Positions 8,499 to 17,894 of a DNA stretch of 64,000 bases are shown one piece after another. The DNA lies in the NCBI GenBank assembly GCA_024232965.1, contig JACKQF010000005.1:248001-312000 (forward strand), given 5' to 3'. Both the position numbers and the translations under genes were made by a program. Numbering within the stretch: the first letter of the stretch is position 1; the number at the start of each line of letters is the position of its first letter. The notes below the pieces were generated by a model. It saw nothing but the letters and a program-made list of their open reading frames with translations. It did no database searches and was not told the DNA's origin. The DNA comes from Verrucomicrobiaceae bacterium (GTDB taxonomy: Bacteria > Verrucomicrobiota > Verrucomicrobiia > Verrucomicrobiales > Verrucomicrobiaceae).

Positions 8499-8852
8499 AT
8501 GAGCGAAAAGACCATTTTCCAAAAGATCATCGACCGCGAGATCCCCGCCCCCCTCGTCTATGAGGATGAGTTTTGCGTCGCCTTCAACGACATCTCCCCA
8601 CAGGCACCGATTCATGTTTTGATCGTCCCACGCAAGGTCATCCCTCGGGTCGGAGCAGCAGAACAGGACGATCAGGCAACGCTCGGAGCCCTGCTTTTGG
8701 CAGCGGGCGCGGTAGCTCGCAAACTCGGGGTGGACTCCCGAGAAAAGGGCTTTCGTCTAGCCATCAATAACGGCGTGGACGCAGGTGAGACAGTGCCCCA
8801 CCTCCATGTGCACCTTTTGGCTGGTCGGCCATTGGATTGGCCGCCAGGCTGA
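8499..8852 (+). CDS. HIT family purine-nucleotide hydrolase (HinT-like)
   Basis: The 117-residue protein starts MSEKTIFQKIIDREIPA, typical of bacterial HinT. The histidine triad HLHVHLL (H101, H103, H105) lies near the C-terminus. H103-type His is the nucleophile that takes AMP from phosphoramidates or aminoacyl-adenylates. Length and the FNDISPQAPIHVLIVPRK segment match the Hint branch rather than Fhit. It follows nrdR by 16 bases and is probably co-transcribed. The stop lies 2 bases before the convergent TPR-like gene. Confidence 0.92.
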   Translation: MSEKTIFQKIIDREIPAPLVYEDEFCVAFNDISPQAPIHVLIVPRKVIPRVGAAEQDDQATLGALLLAAGAVARKLGVDSREKGFRLAINNGVDAGETVPHLHVHLLAGRPLDWPPG

Positions 8853-8854
8853 TA

Positions 8855-10081
8855 TCAGCCCGCGTGCGTCGGCTGCGCTGGTGCCATCATCAGTGAGCCA
8901 AACTCTGGCGGCGAAAGCGGGGATACGGCCTTGTGCAATCTGCTATCAAAGGCCACTCGGAATTTCTCGTCCCGCTCATGCACCAAGGCACGCTGTTCAT
9001 CAATCAAGTCGGCAGCGCGGCGCATGTGCATCTTGAAAGTGGCCTCATCCTTCCGTCCGAAACAAACCAAGCCCAGGTTGTAGTGGACCTCTGCCATACC
9101 AATGGCGTCCATCATGTAAGAGTCGGAGTAAACACGCAGCACCGCCCGATAGGCGCACTGGGCATCGTCATACCGATTGGTGCGGATGCGGATCGCCGCG
9201 ATCATTTTCCAAACAACGACCTGAAAGCCTGCCAGAGGCCGTTGGCTGCGCTCTGACTCGCTCAGGCAGGTCAGCAGTTGCGCCTCGGCATCATGGAATT
9301 CCTTCAGCGACATCAGGGCGGAAGCAAGGCAAATGCGGGCATCTAGGACGAGTCGGGGATTGGCTCCATTGCTGAGAATCTCGATGGTACGGCTAAACGC
9401 AGCAGCCGCCTCCCGGTGCCGCAGCGTTTGGGCGGAAAGCAATCCGTAGGCGAAGTTAAAACGAGCAAGATCCTCTGACTCTTCTTCCGACTTCGCCCGG
9501 TGAGCCAGTGCCTCAGCTTGTGCCTGCCAGGCTGATTCCCACTGCCCTTCGGCAGAAAACACCCGACTCAAATTCGCCAGCAACTCGGAGGTAATCCTCA
9601 CCTCATCAGGGCACTGGCTTTTCAGTCGGGAGATCGCCTTTTCCAGCCATTCCCTGGCTTCCGAGTAGCGGTCCAAGGCCTTTAGCAAGAGAGCGTGATT
9701 ATTCGAATGGCAGGCGCGACTAAGGCGGGTGTCATCGCCAGCTCGCTCAGCACGCCCTAGGGCCTCAGCGGCCAGCTTTGACAATCGGATCGCCTCCTCA
9801 TAGGCGCCTTGGCTGATTGCCCTATACGCAGAGGCTTGCAGTTGGCTCAATTCCAGTTTCCAGGCGGGCTCAACCCGGGCATCACAAAAACGCGCCAATT
9901 CGTCGGCCAATGCCATCGCCGTCGATGCGGCCACACGATCCACCGCCATCTCGTTCTGAGCAGCACCGGAAGAGCGCACTCGGCCCTTGGATGGCGCGAT
10001 GAAGCGAGTCTTCATCGCACCCGAGGTGAGCTGGGGCATAACGTCGGTGAGATAAGAGGATGGATCGTTCGGCGGAGGCAT
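8855..10081 (-). CDS. TPR-like helical repeat protein
   Basis: From the ATG at 10081 (MPPPNDPSSYLTDV) the product is 408 residues. The longest frame reaches a TTG at 10150, which I consider less likely. From about residue 85 to 370 there are repeated amphipathic helix pairs with the TPR pattern of A/G/Y positions, for example AYEEAIRLSKLAAEALG, DRYSEAREWLEKAIS, FHDAEAQLLTCLSES and YDDAQCAYRAVLRVYS. No signal peptide or enzyme domain is visible, so a cytoplasmic protein-interaction role is likely. It abuts the convergent HIT gene. A 9-base palindrome lies about 67 bases upstream of the chosen start. Confidence 0.65.
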   Translation of the reverse strand: MPPPNDPSSYLTDVMPQLTSGAMKTRFIAPSKGRVRSSGAAQNEMAVDRVAASTAMALADELARFCDARVEPAWKLELSQLQASAYRAISQGAYEEAIRLSKLAAEALGRAERAGDDTRLSRACHSNNHALLLKALDRYSEAREWLEKAISRLKSQCPDEVRITSELLANLSRVFSAEGQWESAWQAQAEALAHRAKSEEESEDLARFNFAYGLLSAQTLRHREAAAAFSRTIEILSNGANPRLVLDARICLASALMSLKEFHDAEAQLLTCLSESERSQRPLAGFQVVVWKMIAAIRIRTNRYDDAQCAYRAVLRVYSDSYMMDAIGMAEVHYNLGLVCFGRKDEATFKMHMRRAADLIDEQRALVHERDEKFRVAFDSRLHKAVSPLSPPEFGSLMMAPAQPTHAG

Positions 10082-10147
10082 GCGGAAATTATAGTCGATA
10101 TTAAAATATGTATTTTTGAGGTCAGATTCAACTAACCTCAATGTATC

Positions 10148-10170
10148 CAATCAATTATGTAAATTGATTG
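10148..10170. repeat. 9-base perfect inverted repeat upstream of the TPR-like gene
   Basis: CAATCAATT and AATTGATTG flank a 5-base spacer in the AT-rich gap between the divergent TPR-like gene and the small membrane-protein gene. It could be an operator for either gene or a transcript hairpin near the TPR-like leader. No known regulator motif is recognised. Confidence 0.4.
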
Positions 10171-10378
10171 TCACGCAAATGATATTTCGGATTTCCTAAC
10201 GTTTTTTGCGTATTCACTAATAAGAAATCAACCCGAGCAATTGACGCGCTTTTCAAAGGCGACGCAAACGAACTGCTGCGATCCCCACCTGGACCTCCCT
10301 CTTCCGCAATTTGCGATTTTCTGTGCGAATATTGCGTTGAATTGACATCAAATCCACGATTGCCCATGCTCTGAGGGC

Positions 10379-10879
10379 ATGAGCAGTTTCGGTCTCAGAC
10401 CCAAGTTTACCCATCTCCTCGAACTTGGTGTCCAAGAAGCCCGCGACAAGATCGTGGAGAAAGTTAAGAGCGACGGTTCACGCTGCGAGGTGAAAAGTTT
10501 TCCAGGATTCGTCTGCTTACGGATCCCTGAATCTGACCGGCACTATTGGTCTCCTCGTCTGAACCTGAGCCTGGACGCAACTGACGAAGGCCACACGGTG
10601 ATTCACGGCACCTACGGCCCGAATGCGAATATGTGGTCCTCGTTTCTCTACGGTTACCTCCTGGTAGGATCAGTGGGACTATTCTCCGGATTGCTGGGGG
10701 CCTGCCAGAATTGTCTGGGTATGACCCCATGGGGTTTGTGGGTCTTCGGCGCAATGCTGGCGATCGCCATTGGAATGTACCTCATGGCTCAGTTTGGGCA
10801 GAAGCTAGCGGCGCAGCAGACCTTTCTGCTGCACCAGATTTATGAGGCTGCCGTGGGGCAGCACGTGGAGATCCACTAA
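10379..10879 (+). CDS. Small membrane protein, function unknown
   Basis: I do not recognise this 166-residue protein. The N-terminal 85 residues are soluble and start MSSFGLRPKFTHLLELGVQEARDKIVEKV, with a predicted helix followed by beta-rich sequence (CEVKSFPGFVCLRIP, HYWSPRLNLSL). Two transmembrane segments follow at about residues 92-112 and 117-137. The design (a START/SRPBCC-like soluble part plus a membrane hairpin) resembles small hypothetical proteins of many bacteria, but I cannot assign a family. A TTGACA at 10342-10347 may be its -35, with a poor -10 (CATGCT) 17 bases later, which would leave almost no leader. Confidence 0.6.
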   Translation: MSSFGLRPKFTHLLELGVQEARDKIVEKVKSDGSRCEVKSFPGFVCLRIPESDRHYWSPRLNLSLDATDEGHTVIHGTYGPNANMWSSFLYGYLLVGSVGLFSGLLGACQNCLGMTPWGLWVFGAMLAIAIGMYLMAQFGQKLAAQQTFLLHQIYEAAVGQHVEIH

Positions 10880-10884
10880 ACAGA

Positions 10885-12060
10885 TCACTTTTTCTTATCC
10901 CACTCCCGCACTTTGATGACAGTCGCGAGCTGGTTGACCAGGGATAGATCGCCTGGCAGGAGCTTGAATTTTGTCATGTATTGCAACGCTCCGTGGACGC
11001 GCATGATCTCGCCCTTCTTAGATTCGATCTTCTCTGCAGGAGTGTCCGCGATCATTTTCCCAAAGGCCTCAGCCTCTTGGCGCACTTGGTTCCAAGCGCC
11101 CTCGTTTGGCGCGTAACAGAGCGATTCCATGAGGCGGAGCATTTGGTCAACCCCCTGCTTCGTTGCAGCGTCCTCACGAATGGTTTTGGCAATCTCCGCA
11201 CGCTTGGCCAGGGTGGCTTCTGGGCTCATAACACTAGTGTCGCCGCCATCAAGTGCCCGTTTTGGCAGAGGGCGATACCAAATATTGCGATACCGGACCG
11301 GATTCCCGTGGTCCTGCAATTTCAGCGGGCCTTGATCTGGGAAAGGGCGAGGCTTCGAACGGGCTCTATGGCCGCCCCCGCCATCGATTGGAGTGTGGTC
11401 CTGGACCAAAACGCCATTCACAAAGACCGTGAGGTAGCCCGGATCAATCTGTTGTCCGTCTTTGAAGAGAGGCCGACGAAAAACGATATCGTAGACCTGC
11501 CAAGCACCTGGAGCCTGGAGGGGGTTGGCCATCGGCGGATTGATCCCATAAACCGAACCAGCGAAACCGTCCGCGTAAGTCGGGTTGTTGTAATTGTCTA
11601 GAACCTGGACCTCCACCTGGCCCATGAGGAAGATACCGCTATTGCCGCGACCTTGGCTATCGCCCTTGACCTCGGAAGGCGCGGACCATTCGATGTGCAG
11701 TTGGCAATCACTGAACTCCTCCTTGCTACGCACGTAGCCAGAACCTGGCACACACTGGAGGGTGCCGTCTTTGACGACCCACTTTGTTTCAACCGTAGGC
11801 GTCTTGTCAGCTTCCCAATTCGCGATGGCACCCTCGCTGCCATCAAAAAGGACCACGGCGTCAGACGGTGGCTTCCCTGGCTGCTCCTGCGAGCTAAAGG
11901 TGCCCGGCTCCACTCGAGCTGGCTGCGCGCGGTTCATATCGTGAATGGCCCATGGGTGAATCGCATCCGGTGGATCACCGTAGAATGCTCCGTCGGCGAA
12001 GACGGACACTGGGATTGCCGAGGCAAGGAGTGCGAGATGGGACAACGGACGAAGCTTCAT
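10885..12060 (-). CDS. DUF1080 (3-keto-disaccharide hydrolase-like) exported protein
   Basis: The ATG at 12060 gives a signal peptide (MKLRPLSHLALLASAIPVSVFA) and a 391-residue protein. The DUF1080 core, a concanavalin-like beta sandwich, spans about residues 60-265 with motifs VVLFDGSEGAIANWE, FSDCQLHIEWSAP, GNSGIFLMGQVEVQVLDNY, GAWQVYDIVFRRP and LQDHGNPVRYRNIWYRPL. An extra helical C-terminus of about 120 residues is not part of the core. The family is very common in Planctomycetes and Verrucomicrobia and is linked to glycoside metabolism; the specific sugar is unknown. It lies downstream of the DUF1549 gene, separated by a terminator-like hairpin. Confidence 0.85.
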   Translation of the reverse strand: MKLRPLSHLALLASAIPVSVFADGAFYGDPPDAIHPWAIHDMNRAQPARVEPGTFSSQEQPGKPPSDAVVLFDGSEGAIANWEADKTPTVETKWVVKDGTLQCVPGSGYVRSKEEFSDCQLHIEWSAPSEVKGDSQGRGNSGIFLMGQVEVQVLDNYNNPTYADGFAGSVYGINPPMANPLQAPGAWQVYDIVFRRPLFKDGQQIDPGYLTVFVNGVLVQDHTPIDGGGGHRARSKPRPFPDQGPLKLQDHGNPVRYRNIWYRPLPKRALDGGDTSVMSPEATLAKRAEIAKTIREDAATKQGVDQMLRLMESLCYAPNEGAWNQVRQEAEAFGKMIADTPAEKIESKKGEIMRVHGALQYMTKFKLLPGDLSLVNQLATVIKVREWDKKK

Positions 12061-12100
12061 GGGTATGGTATGTTTTGCGAGTGGGTTGGGACGGAAAAGG

Positions 12101-12135
12101 AAGACGCCCTGCTTGAAGATCAAACAGGGCGTCTT
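12101..12135 (-). terminator. Hairpin between DUF1549 gene and DUF1080 gene
   Basis: AAGACGCCCTG pairs with CAGGGCGTCTT (11 base pairs, 13-base loop). On the minus strand it lies 31 bases after the stop of the DUF1549 gene and is followed by CCTTTTCC, a weak U tract. It probably terminates that gene and separates it from the DUF1080 gene. Confidence 0.6.
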
Positions 12136-12166
12136 TGAAACGAACTTAAAGCGGAAAAACTTCCGA

Positions 12167-15073
12167 TCAGTGCGTGAAGTAAAACTCCTTGGAGTTGAGC
12201 AGAGCCCAGAAAAGATCCTCTAGAACCGTCTGCCGCTGGTCGGGGGACTCGGCAAGAGATGCCTGCACCGCCTTCCACTCTTGATCGTTTGGCTGGCGGC
12301 CAAAGGCACGCAGGAAAAGATCCTCGGCGATCTCGCGATCTGATTTCTTCTCACTGATGAGACGGGCGACAACGCGTCCTTGCTTGATGCGGTCATTAAC
12401 AGCGTCACCGTTCATGAGGTGGAGGGCCTGGGAAAGGGTGGGCTCCATCTTCACTTCGCAAGAGCAGACGGACTCGCGCTTAGCGCGGCCGAAGGTAGTT
12501 AGGAAGTAGTTGGAAACGGCACCATCGGCGATCTGCACGGCACGCGCGCCGAGCGGCAGCCCCTGGAACTTGTTCGGAGTCTCGGTGATTTGGGAGACAG
12601 CGTCCAACAGCACCTCGGCACGCACGCGGCGGACTTGGGCATGAGAGAAGTTGCGCTTGTCCCCAGCGTTGGTCTCATTGACTTGGGATGAGCGCTGATA
12701 CGTCATGGAGGTGCAGATATCCCGCACCATCTTGCGCATGTCGTATTTGTACTCAGTCAGGCGTTTCGCCAACTCTTCGATGAGTTCTGGGTTTGACGGC
12801 GGATTGGAGATGCGGACATCATCCACTGGTTCAACGATCCCCGTGCCGAAGAAGTGTGCCCACATGATGTTGGCGATATTCCGGGCGAAGTAAGGGTTCT
12901 TGGGGGAGGCAATCCACTCAGCGAGCACCTTGCGACGGTCTTCACCGGGCTTAATTTCTGGCGATTCACCACCGAGGAACTTGGGTTTCATAACGGCCTT
13001 CGTCAGAAAGTGACGAGCATCCCCGCCCTTGCTGTTGTAGACGATGACTTCTTGTGGATCATCCGTCGCCTTGCGGCCGATTTGGGTAAAGAAAGCCTGG
13101 AAGCTGTAGTAGTCATCCATGGTCCAGCGGTCAAACGGATGGTTGTGACACTGGGCACACTGGATGCGCATTCCCATGAAGACCTGGGCGATGTTTTCGG
13201 TGACCTTGAGAGGATCAAGCTCCATCTGGTAGTAGTTCACCGCTGGATTTGACACGGTGCCACCTGTCGCAGACAGAAGCTCGATGACGATCTCGTTCAG
13301 TGGGACGTTCTTTGCCACACGCTCTGACAACCAGTTGTAATACAGCAGCGCATTTTTGTAGAATGGCGGCCGGTTGTTGTTCAGACCGGAGCGAATCTGT
13401 AGCAACTCTGCCCATTTCATCACCCATAAATCGGTGAACTCTTTGCGATCCAGCAGGCTATCGACCAAAGCCTCACGCTTCTTGGGATTGGCATCCGCCA
13501 AGAATGCACGGGTGTCTTCCGCCTTTGGATAAACGCCGAGCACGTCGATGAACGTGCGGCGAATGAACTCCTGATCGCTACAAACACCTGAGGGAAGGAT
13601 GCGAAGTTTGTGCAGCTTTTCATCGACAAGCGTGTCAATGTAATTGGTCTCGGCCAAGTTGGGCCGCTCGTACTGAAGGTTGGCAGGAATGACCAGTGTC
13701 TGTGCGGTGGTGCTATAAACGTCGAAACGAGCCAGCATGAACGCTGCCCCACGATCCCCGGATGTCACAAGCCCATTCTTATCCACAGAAGCGACGGGGT
13801 CGTTATTGGACATGAACAATGCCAGCGATGTCACATCACGATCGGTGCCATCGGAGTAAGTCGCGCGGACGGTGATCTGCTGATTCGCCCCCGCGCCTTC
13901 GAGCACCATCTGTTTGGGGAAGATCTCAATGCCGGTGACCTTGGCGGTATCAGGCTTGTCGTCAGGAGTTCCAGCAGTGATCCACTCCAACAGGGTCTTG
14001 TTATACTCGCTGTCTTCTTCAAAGCACTGATTGCCGGAGTGGGGCACGGCACCAATGGCCTTTTCGACCAAGCAACTCTCTTCAGGGATCGCCAAGTTGA
14101 TGCGGCGGCCAGGCATCTCACGTGTGATGCGGATGAAGTCGCCAGCGGGGTCCATCCCAAAAAGGGAGAGGCGGAATCCGTCCTTACCACGGGCCGCGCC
14201 GTGGCAGCCACCTTGGTTACAACCACCACGCATGAACACAGGCATCACGTCCAGCCGGAAGGAGATCTGACGCTCCTTCGTGCCATCGGCGATCAAAACC
14301 GGAGCCTTTGCAGACATCCCACCCAGGGATGCAGAAATTTCTGTCGCGCCCTTTTCGATCACGGGACGGAGGGTCACTCCGTCCAGCTTCGCGATTTTGG
14401 GATCAGCCACACTGAGGTTAGAGAAGCGAGTCACGTCGCGTGTGGTAGCATCTTTGAAAGTTGCCATGACTACGACTTGGTGAAAATCTCGCTTGGTCTC
14501 CAAAGCGAAGCGATCGGGGAAGATCTCGATGCGCTGGAGCTGTGGCAGTTTTTTCTGGAGCTCGGCCATCGCCTTGACCTCTTCAGGACTACGATAACGC
14601 ATCGTCAAGCCTTCAGGAATCTTCGCGCCTTCCGCGACCCAGCGCTTAAGGTTAGCAATTTCCGCCGGCGTCAGGGGATCACCCTTGGGCGGCATGATGT
14701 CGTCGTGACCTTTTGGCAAAAGCACGCGCTTCACAATTTCGGACTCGTCTGGCTTTCCAGGAACAAGGGCAGCACCGGCTTCACCGCCTTTGATCATGGC
14801 CGCAAGATCTGTCATCAGGAGATCTCCCTTTGTCTTGGATGGGTTGTGACACTCCAAGCACTTGGTTTCCAAGACATGCTGAACCTGACTGCCAAAATCG
14901 AGCGCTGCTACGACTGGAACTGGAGCCGGTGCTGGCTTTACAGCAGGCGCCGATGCTGGTTTTGCGGCAGGTGCAGCAGGAGCCGGTGACGGAGTCGGCA
15001 CTGGCGCGGTTGCAGCCACTGCAAGGGAACAGAGGCTAAGAGACCATGCAATGATCGTCGCGGAGGTTTTCAT
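12167..15073 (-). CDS. Large exported cytochrome-like protein, DUF1549/DUF1553
   Basis: The product (968 residues from ATG 15073) has a signal peptide and an Ala/Pro-rich linker. A PSCyt1-like domain follows with haem motif CLECH (C72, C75, H76), then a second cysteine-rich segment (GGCNQGGCHGA) and an Ig-like BIG2 domain (about 375-460). Next come DUF1549 (ending in QCAQCHNHPFD, a further CxxCH) and DUF1553 (about 690-940; NIMWAHFFGTGIVEPVDD, HLMNGDAVNDRI). This architecture is typical of the planctomycete/verrucomicrobial family encoded beside sulfatases, DUF1501 or sugar genes. Its reaction is unproven; periplasmic electron transfer coupled to polymer breakdown is inferred. It follows the pre-peptidase-domain gene by 73 bases. 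Confidence 0.88.
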   Translation of the reverse strand: MKTSATIIAWSLSLCSLAVAATAPVPTPSPAPAAPAAKPASAPAVKPAPAPVPVVAALDFGSQVQHVLETKCLECHNPSKTKGDLLMTDLAAMIKGGEAGAALVPGKPDESEIVKRVLLPKGHDDIMPPKGDPLTPAEIANLKRWVAEGAKIPEGLTMRYRSPEEVKAMAELQKKLPQLQRIEIFPDRFALETKRDFHQVVVMATFKDATTRDVTRFSNLSVADPKIAKLDGVTLRPVIEKGATEISASLGGMSAKAPVLIADGTKERQISFRLDVMPVFMRGGCNQGGCHGAARGKDGFRLSLFGMDPAGDFIRITREMPGRRINLAIPEESCLVEKAIGAVPHSGNQCFEEDSEYNKTLLEWITAGTPDDKPDTAKVTGIEIFPKQMVLEGAGANQQITVRATYSDGTDRDVTSLALFMSNNDPVASVDKNGLVTSGDRGAAFMLARFDVYSTTAQTLVIPANLQYERPNLAETNYIDTLVDEKLHKLRILPSGVCSDQEFIRRTFIDVLGVYPKAEDTRAFLADANPKKREALVDSLLDRKEFTDLWVMKWAELLQIRSGLNNNRPPFYKNALLYYNWLSERVAKNVPLNEIVIELLSATGGTVSNPAVNYYQMELDPLKVTENIAQVFMGMRIQCAQCHNHPFDRWTMDDYYSFQAFFTQIGRKATDDPQEVIVYNSKGGDARHFLTKAVMKPKFLGGESPEIKPGEDRRKVLAEWIASPKNPYFARNIANIMWAHFFGTGIVEPVDDVRISNPPSNPELIEELAKRLTEYKYDMRKMVRDICTSMTYQRSSQVNETNAGDKRNFSHAQVRRVRAEVLLDAVSQITETPNKFQGLPLGARAVQIADGAVSNYFLTTFGRAKRESVCSCEVKMEPTLSQALHLMNGDAVNDRIKQGRVVARLISEKKSDREIAEDLFLRAFGRQPNDQEWKAVQASLAESPDQRQTVLEDLFWALLNSKEFYFTH

Positions 15074-15146
15074 GAGGGGCGTTTTTGGGGGAATTTGGGG
15101 CGATGAACTTACGCTGCTAGCGAAGGGCTCTATCAAGACGGAGTCA

Positions 15147-17600
15147 TTACTTTTTCGCAGCCAAAGCTTCTTGGCGGAGTTGCTCTAAGCGGGACAATGG
15201 CTTTGGCGCGGCGGGTTTTGGAGCTTCTTTCGGTGCGTTGGCAGCCACCGCAGGTGCGGCGGCAGGCTTTGCTGGCGCTGGACGGGGTTTGTCGATGCGC
15301 AGAATCGACCCCAGCGCGATGCGATGGGTGGACACGCCACCCGGCACTGGAACATCGACACGGACAAAGAGGTTCCCCTGTTTACCAATGGGGGATTTTT
15401 CTCCGGTATGAACCGTAAAGCTGACCTCTTTGGTGTCCTTGTTGATCTTGGCAGAATCGATCGGGATGGTGTCAGGCACGCCGAGCACTTGTGCAACAGC
15501 CTCACCTGTAAAGGGTTGCAGAGTCTCCAGCTTACACACCATCACGGCGTCCTGTCCCTGCTCCACCGCAGTCAGCGCCATCGTTGGCGCACTGAGGTAG
15601 GCAGGACCAGTGGTCACTTCGCAGAATGGGGAGGCATTGTAAATGCGGCCGTTGCCAGCATCAGCCTCACCCATAACGGTGAAATTCCACTTCCCGGCAG
15701 GCACGGCTGCATTCGCATCGAGGTTAAACACACACTCCGTGCCACCTTCAGGGATGGTTTGCTCCCCGAGGCAACTGACACCCGGCGGTTTCCAAATCAT
15801 GAACACGCGGATGGGCGCCTTGAAACCCTCTTTGCGCTTGGCCACCACTTTCAGATCTGCCACGCCACTCGTCACCAGAGGCGTCGTAGGCTTGATGATC
15901 TCAAGTGAGTACGGTGCCTCTTCAACGACGGCTACTGGTAGCTGATCCTGAACTTCGGTGTAGTAGATGACATTGCCGGAACGGACGATGTCAAATTCCT
16001 GACGTAGAGTCCCGACCACATTGACGGCAGGATCGACTGACTTCAGAGTGATCGGCACGAGCCCGTGTCCGAGTGGCGCATCAGGCGCAGCTTCAAACAA
16101 CAACGGGATGTTCGGCAGATCTTTTGGTAGAACATCCGTCAGCAACTTTGCTCCTTTCGGCATGTTGGGCGTTTCAAACTTATAGTCCCCCGAGACATTA
16201 CTGCGACTGACGTTCACCAGCGTCGCATAACGCCCTCCCTTTGGCACCGCGATGAACTGGCGAATGTGGGTGTCATTCACCACATATTGGGGGGAAGCGA
16301 AAGTAAGGCTCGGCTGCGATGCCACCATCTCGATCCGATAGACGTAGTTCGGGCCGCCGCGATCAAGGTGGTCTGTGATGCGAACAAAGTAGTCACCGTC
16401 TGCGGGGATCGTCACCGTCGCTTTGCTATCAAGGCGGCGACGGCCACCACCATCGTCGTTGCTGGAGATGCCCTTGCCCTTTGAATCGTAAATTCCAACC
16501 ACACTGTCGAGAGGAGATCCCAGCAATTGTGCGAAGGCCTGCAGTTCCACTTTCAGGCCCTTTTTGAGAGTCACTTTAAAGTAGTCCACGTCTCCCGGAG
16601 CTTCGATGATGCCATTCAGAGCAAAGGGTTCTCCGAGGGTCACGGGCGTCGCCTTGGCTTGCTCGTTGTTAGGCTCCACCTCCATCGCGTTGTCAAAAGG
16701 CATGATGCGGAAAGGGTTGCCTGACGGTGCCGCCGCCTCCGTTTTGGAGTAGATCATGTAATTCTCATCCACGGTAGCGGGGATGGCGACGTCTTCTTCA
16801 AAGGTAGAGCCATCATGCTCAATGAAACGTACCTTAGCCGTCGTGCCAGCCTTGCCGCCTGCGGGATACACAACCTCTGGGCGGCGGAAGCTTCCAACGT
16901 GCAGGCGATAAAAAGAGGTACCGCCGCCGCGATAGGAAGACTCGCGCATCAGGATGAAGTATTCCCCATCTTCCTCGGCAACGTAGGAGCAAAAGCCATC
17001 CTGGCGATGCAAAATCGTGTCATCCGAGTTCACCTTCTCAAAGCGATCCTTGTCGAGAATCGCGATGTATGGATCAAATGTCGTGTAACCGAGACGAAGG
17101 CCATCCGCCTCCAGACTGATGCGTTGACCTTTCTTGGCAGTGATCTTGAAATAGTCCACATCCTCGTTCTGCACGACGCCCTCAATCGTCTGGTCAAATC
17201 CCACTTGCTGTGCAGTATCAAAATCATTGTTCGCTTCTTTTTCCTCGACGTTCGGGAAAGGGCCGACAAAGAACTGCCGGGCGTGCGAGACACCGCTTTT
17301 GGTTCGGATGCGCATAGAGTGATTCCCCGGCAACACGTCTTTATCGATCGAGATCACGCACTCCACCGATTTGGCCTCAACCTTACCCACGCTCTTCATC
17401 GCAAAGCCGGGCGAATTGAAAATGATCCCCTCAAAATCCGCGAGCTTATCACCAGTCAAAGTCAGGGTGAGTTCTGTGCCACGCTGACCGCCATTGGGCT
17501 TAGTGCCAGTGAATGTTGGGTAGGCAGCATGGACAGTTCCGCAGCAAAACAACAATGCTACGGTAAGTCGGACGCAAAGACTAAAGAGGGATGATTTCAT
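15147..17600 (-). CDS. Exported protein with pre-peptidase C-terminal (PPC) domains
   Basis: From ATG 17600 the product is 817 residues with a signal peptide (MKSSLFSLCVRLTVALLFCC). It has an IPT/TIG-like N-terminal segment (PTFTGTKPNGGQRGTELTLT) and two PPC-type beta domains recognisable by EANNDFDTAQQVG...VDYFKITAKKGQRISLEADG and EPNNEQAKATPVTLG...VDYFKVTLKKG, each with the Asp-Tyr-Phe motif and a later Asp-rich loop (SNDDGGG). The Pro/Ala/Lys-rich tail may be a wall or membrane spacer. Such proteins commonly precede DUF1549/DUF1553 genes in this phylum, as here, and probably form a cell-surface partner. No protease domain is present. Confidence 0.78.
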   Translation of the reverse strand: MKSSLFSLCVRLTVALLFCCGTVHAAYPTFTGTKPNGGQRGTELTLTLTGDKLADFEGIIFNSPGFAMKSVGKVEAKSVECVISIDKDVLPGNHSMRIRTKSGVSHARQFFVGPFPNVEEKEANNDFDTAQQVGFDQTIEGVVQNEDVDYFKITAKKGQRISLEADGLRLGYTTFDPYIAILDKDRFEKVNSDDTILHRQDGFCSYVAEEDGEYFILMRESSYRGGGTSFYRLHVGSFRRPEVVYPAGGKAGTTAKVRFIEHDGSTFEEDVAIPATVDENYMIYSKTEAAAPSGNPFRIMPFDNAMEVEPNNEQAKATPVTLGEPFALNGIIEAPGDVDYFKVTLKKGLKVELQAFAQLLGSPLDSVVGIYDSKGKGISSNDDGGGRRRLDSKATVTIPADGDYFVRITDHLDRGGPNYVYRIEMVASQPSLTFASPQYVVNDTHIRQFIAVPKGGRYATLVNVSRSNVSGDYKFETPNMPKGAKLLTDVLPKDLPNIPLLFEAAPDAPLGHGLVPITLKSVDPAVNVVGTLRQEFDIVRSGNVIYYTEVQDQLPVAVVEEAPYSLEIIKPTTPLVTSGVADLKVVAKRKEGFKAPIRVFMIWKPPGVSCLGEQTIPEGGTECVFNLDANAAVPAGKWNFTVMGEADAGNGRIYNASPFCEVTTGPAYLSAPTMALTAVEQGQDAVMVCKLETLQPFTGEAVAQVLGVPDTIPIDSAKINKDTKEVSFTVHTGEKSPIGKQGNLFVRVDVPVPGGVSTHRIALGSILRIDKPRPAPAKPAAAPAVAANAPKEAPKPAAPKPLSRLEQLRQEALAAKK

Positions 17601-17894
17601 TGGGGGGGAAAGGGAATTCAGCACGTACATACGCACCAACTTTGGCGTCTTCTTGCGGAAAGCAAAAAGCCGCCTTGAAAGTTCGCAGCCGGGCAACTTC
17701 TTTGGAGACGGAAAAAGAGGGGCGCAAAGTACGCCAACTCGGGCGCTCGTCTTTCGCCACCAAAGCAGATCCCCCGATCACCTGCAAAACCAAAAAAACT
17801 CCATACAACCAAGGAATCCCCATTTCTCACTGGAATTAAGGCGCTCCGCAAGGGTAGTATCCGCCCTATCGTCGTCCGTCACTCCGCATCCGTC

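Noticed and set aside
13610..14989. 459-codon plus-strand frame opposite the large DUF1549 gene
   Set aside because: Antisense of a well-supported coding region; no recognisable domain or start signal.
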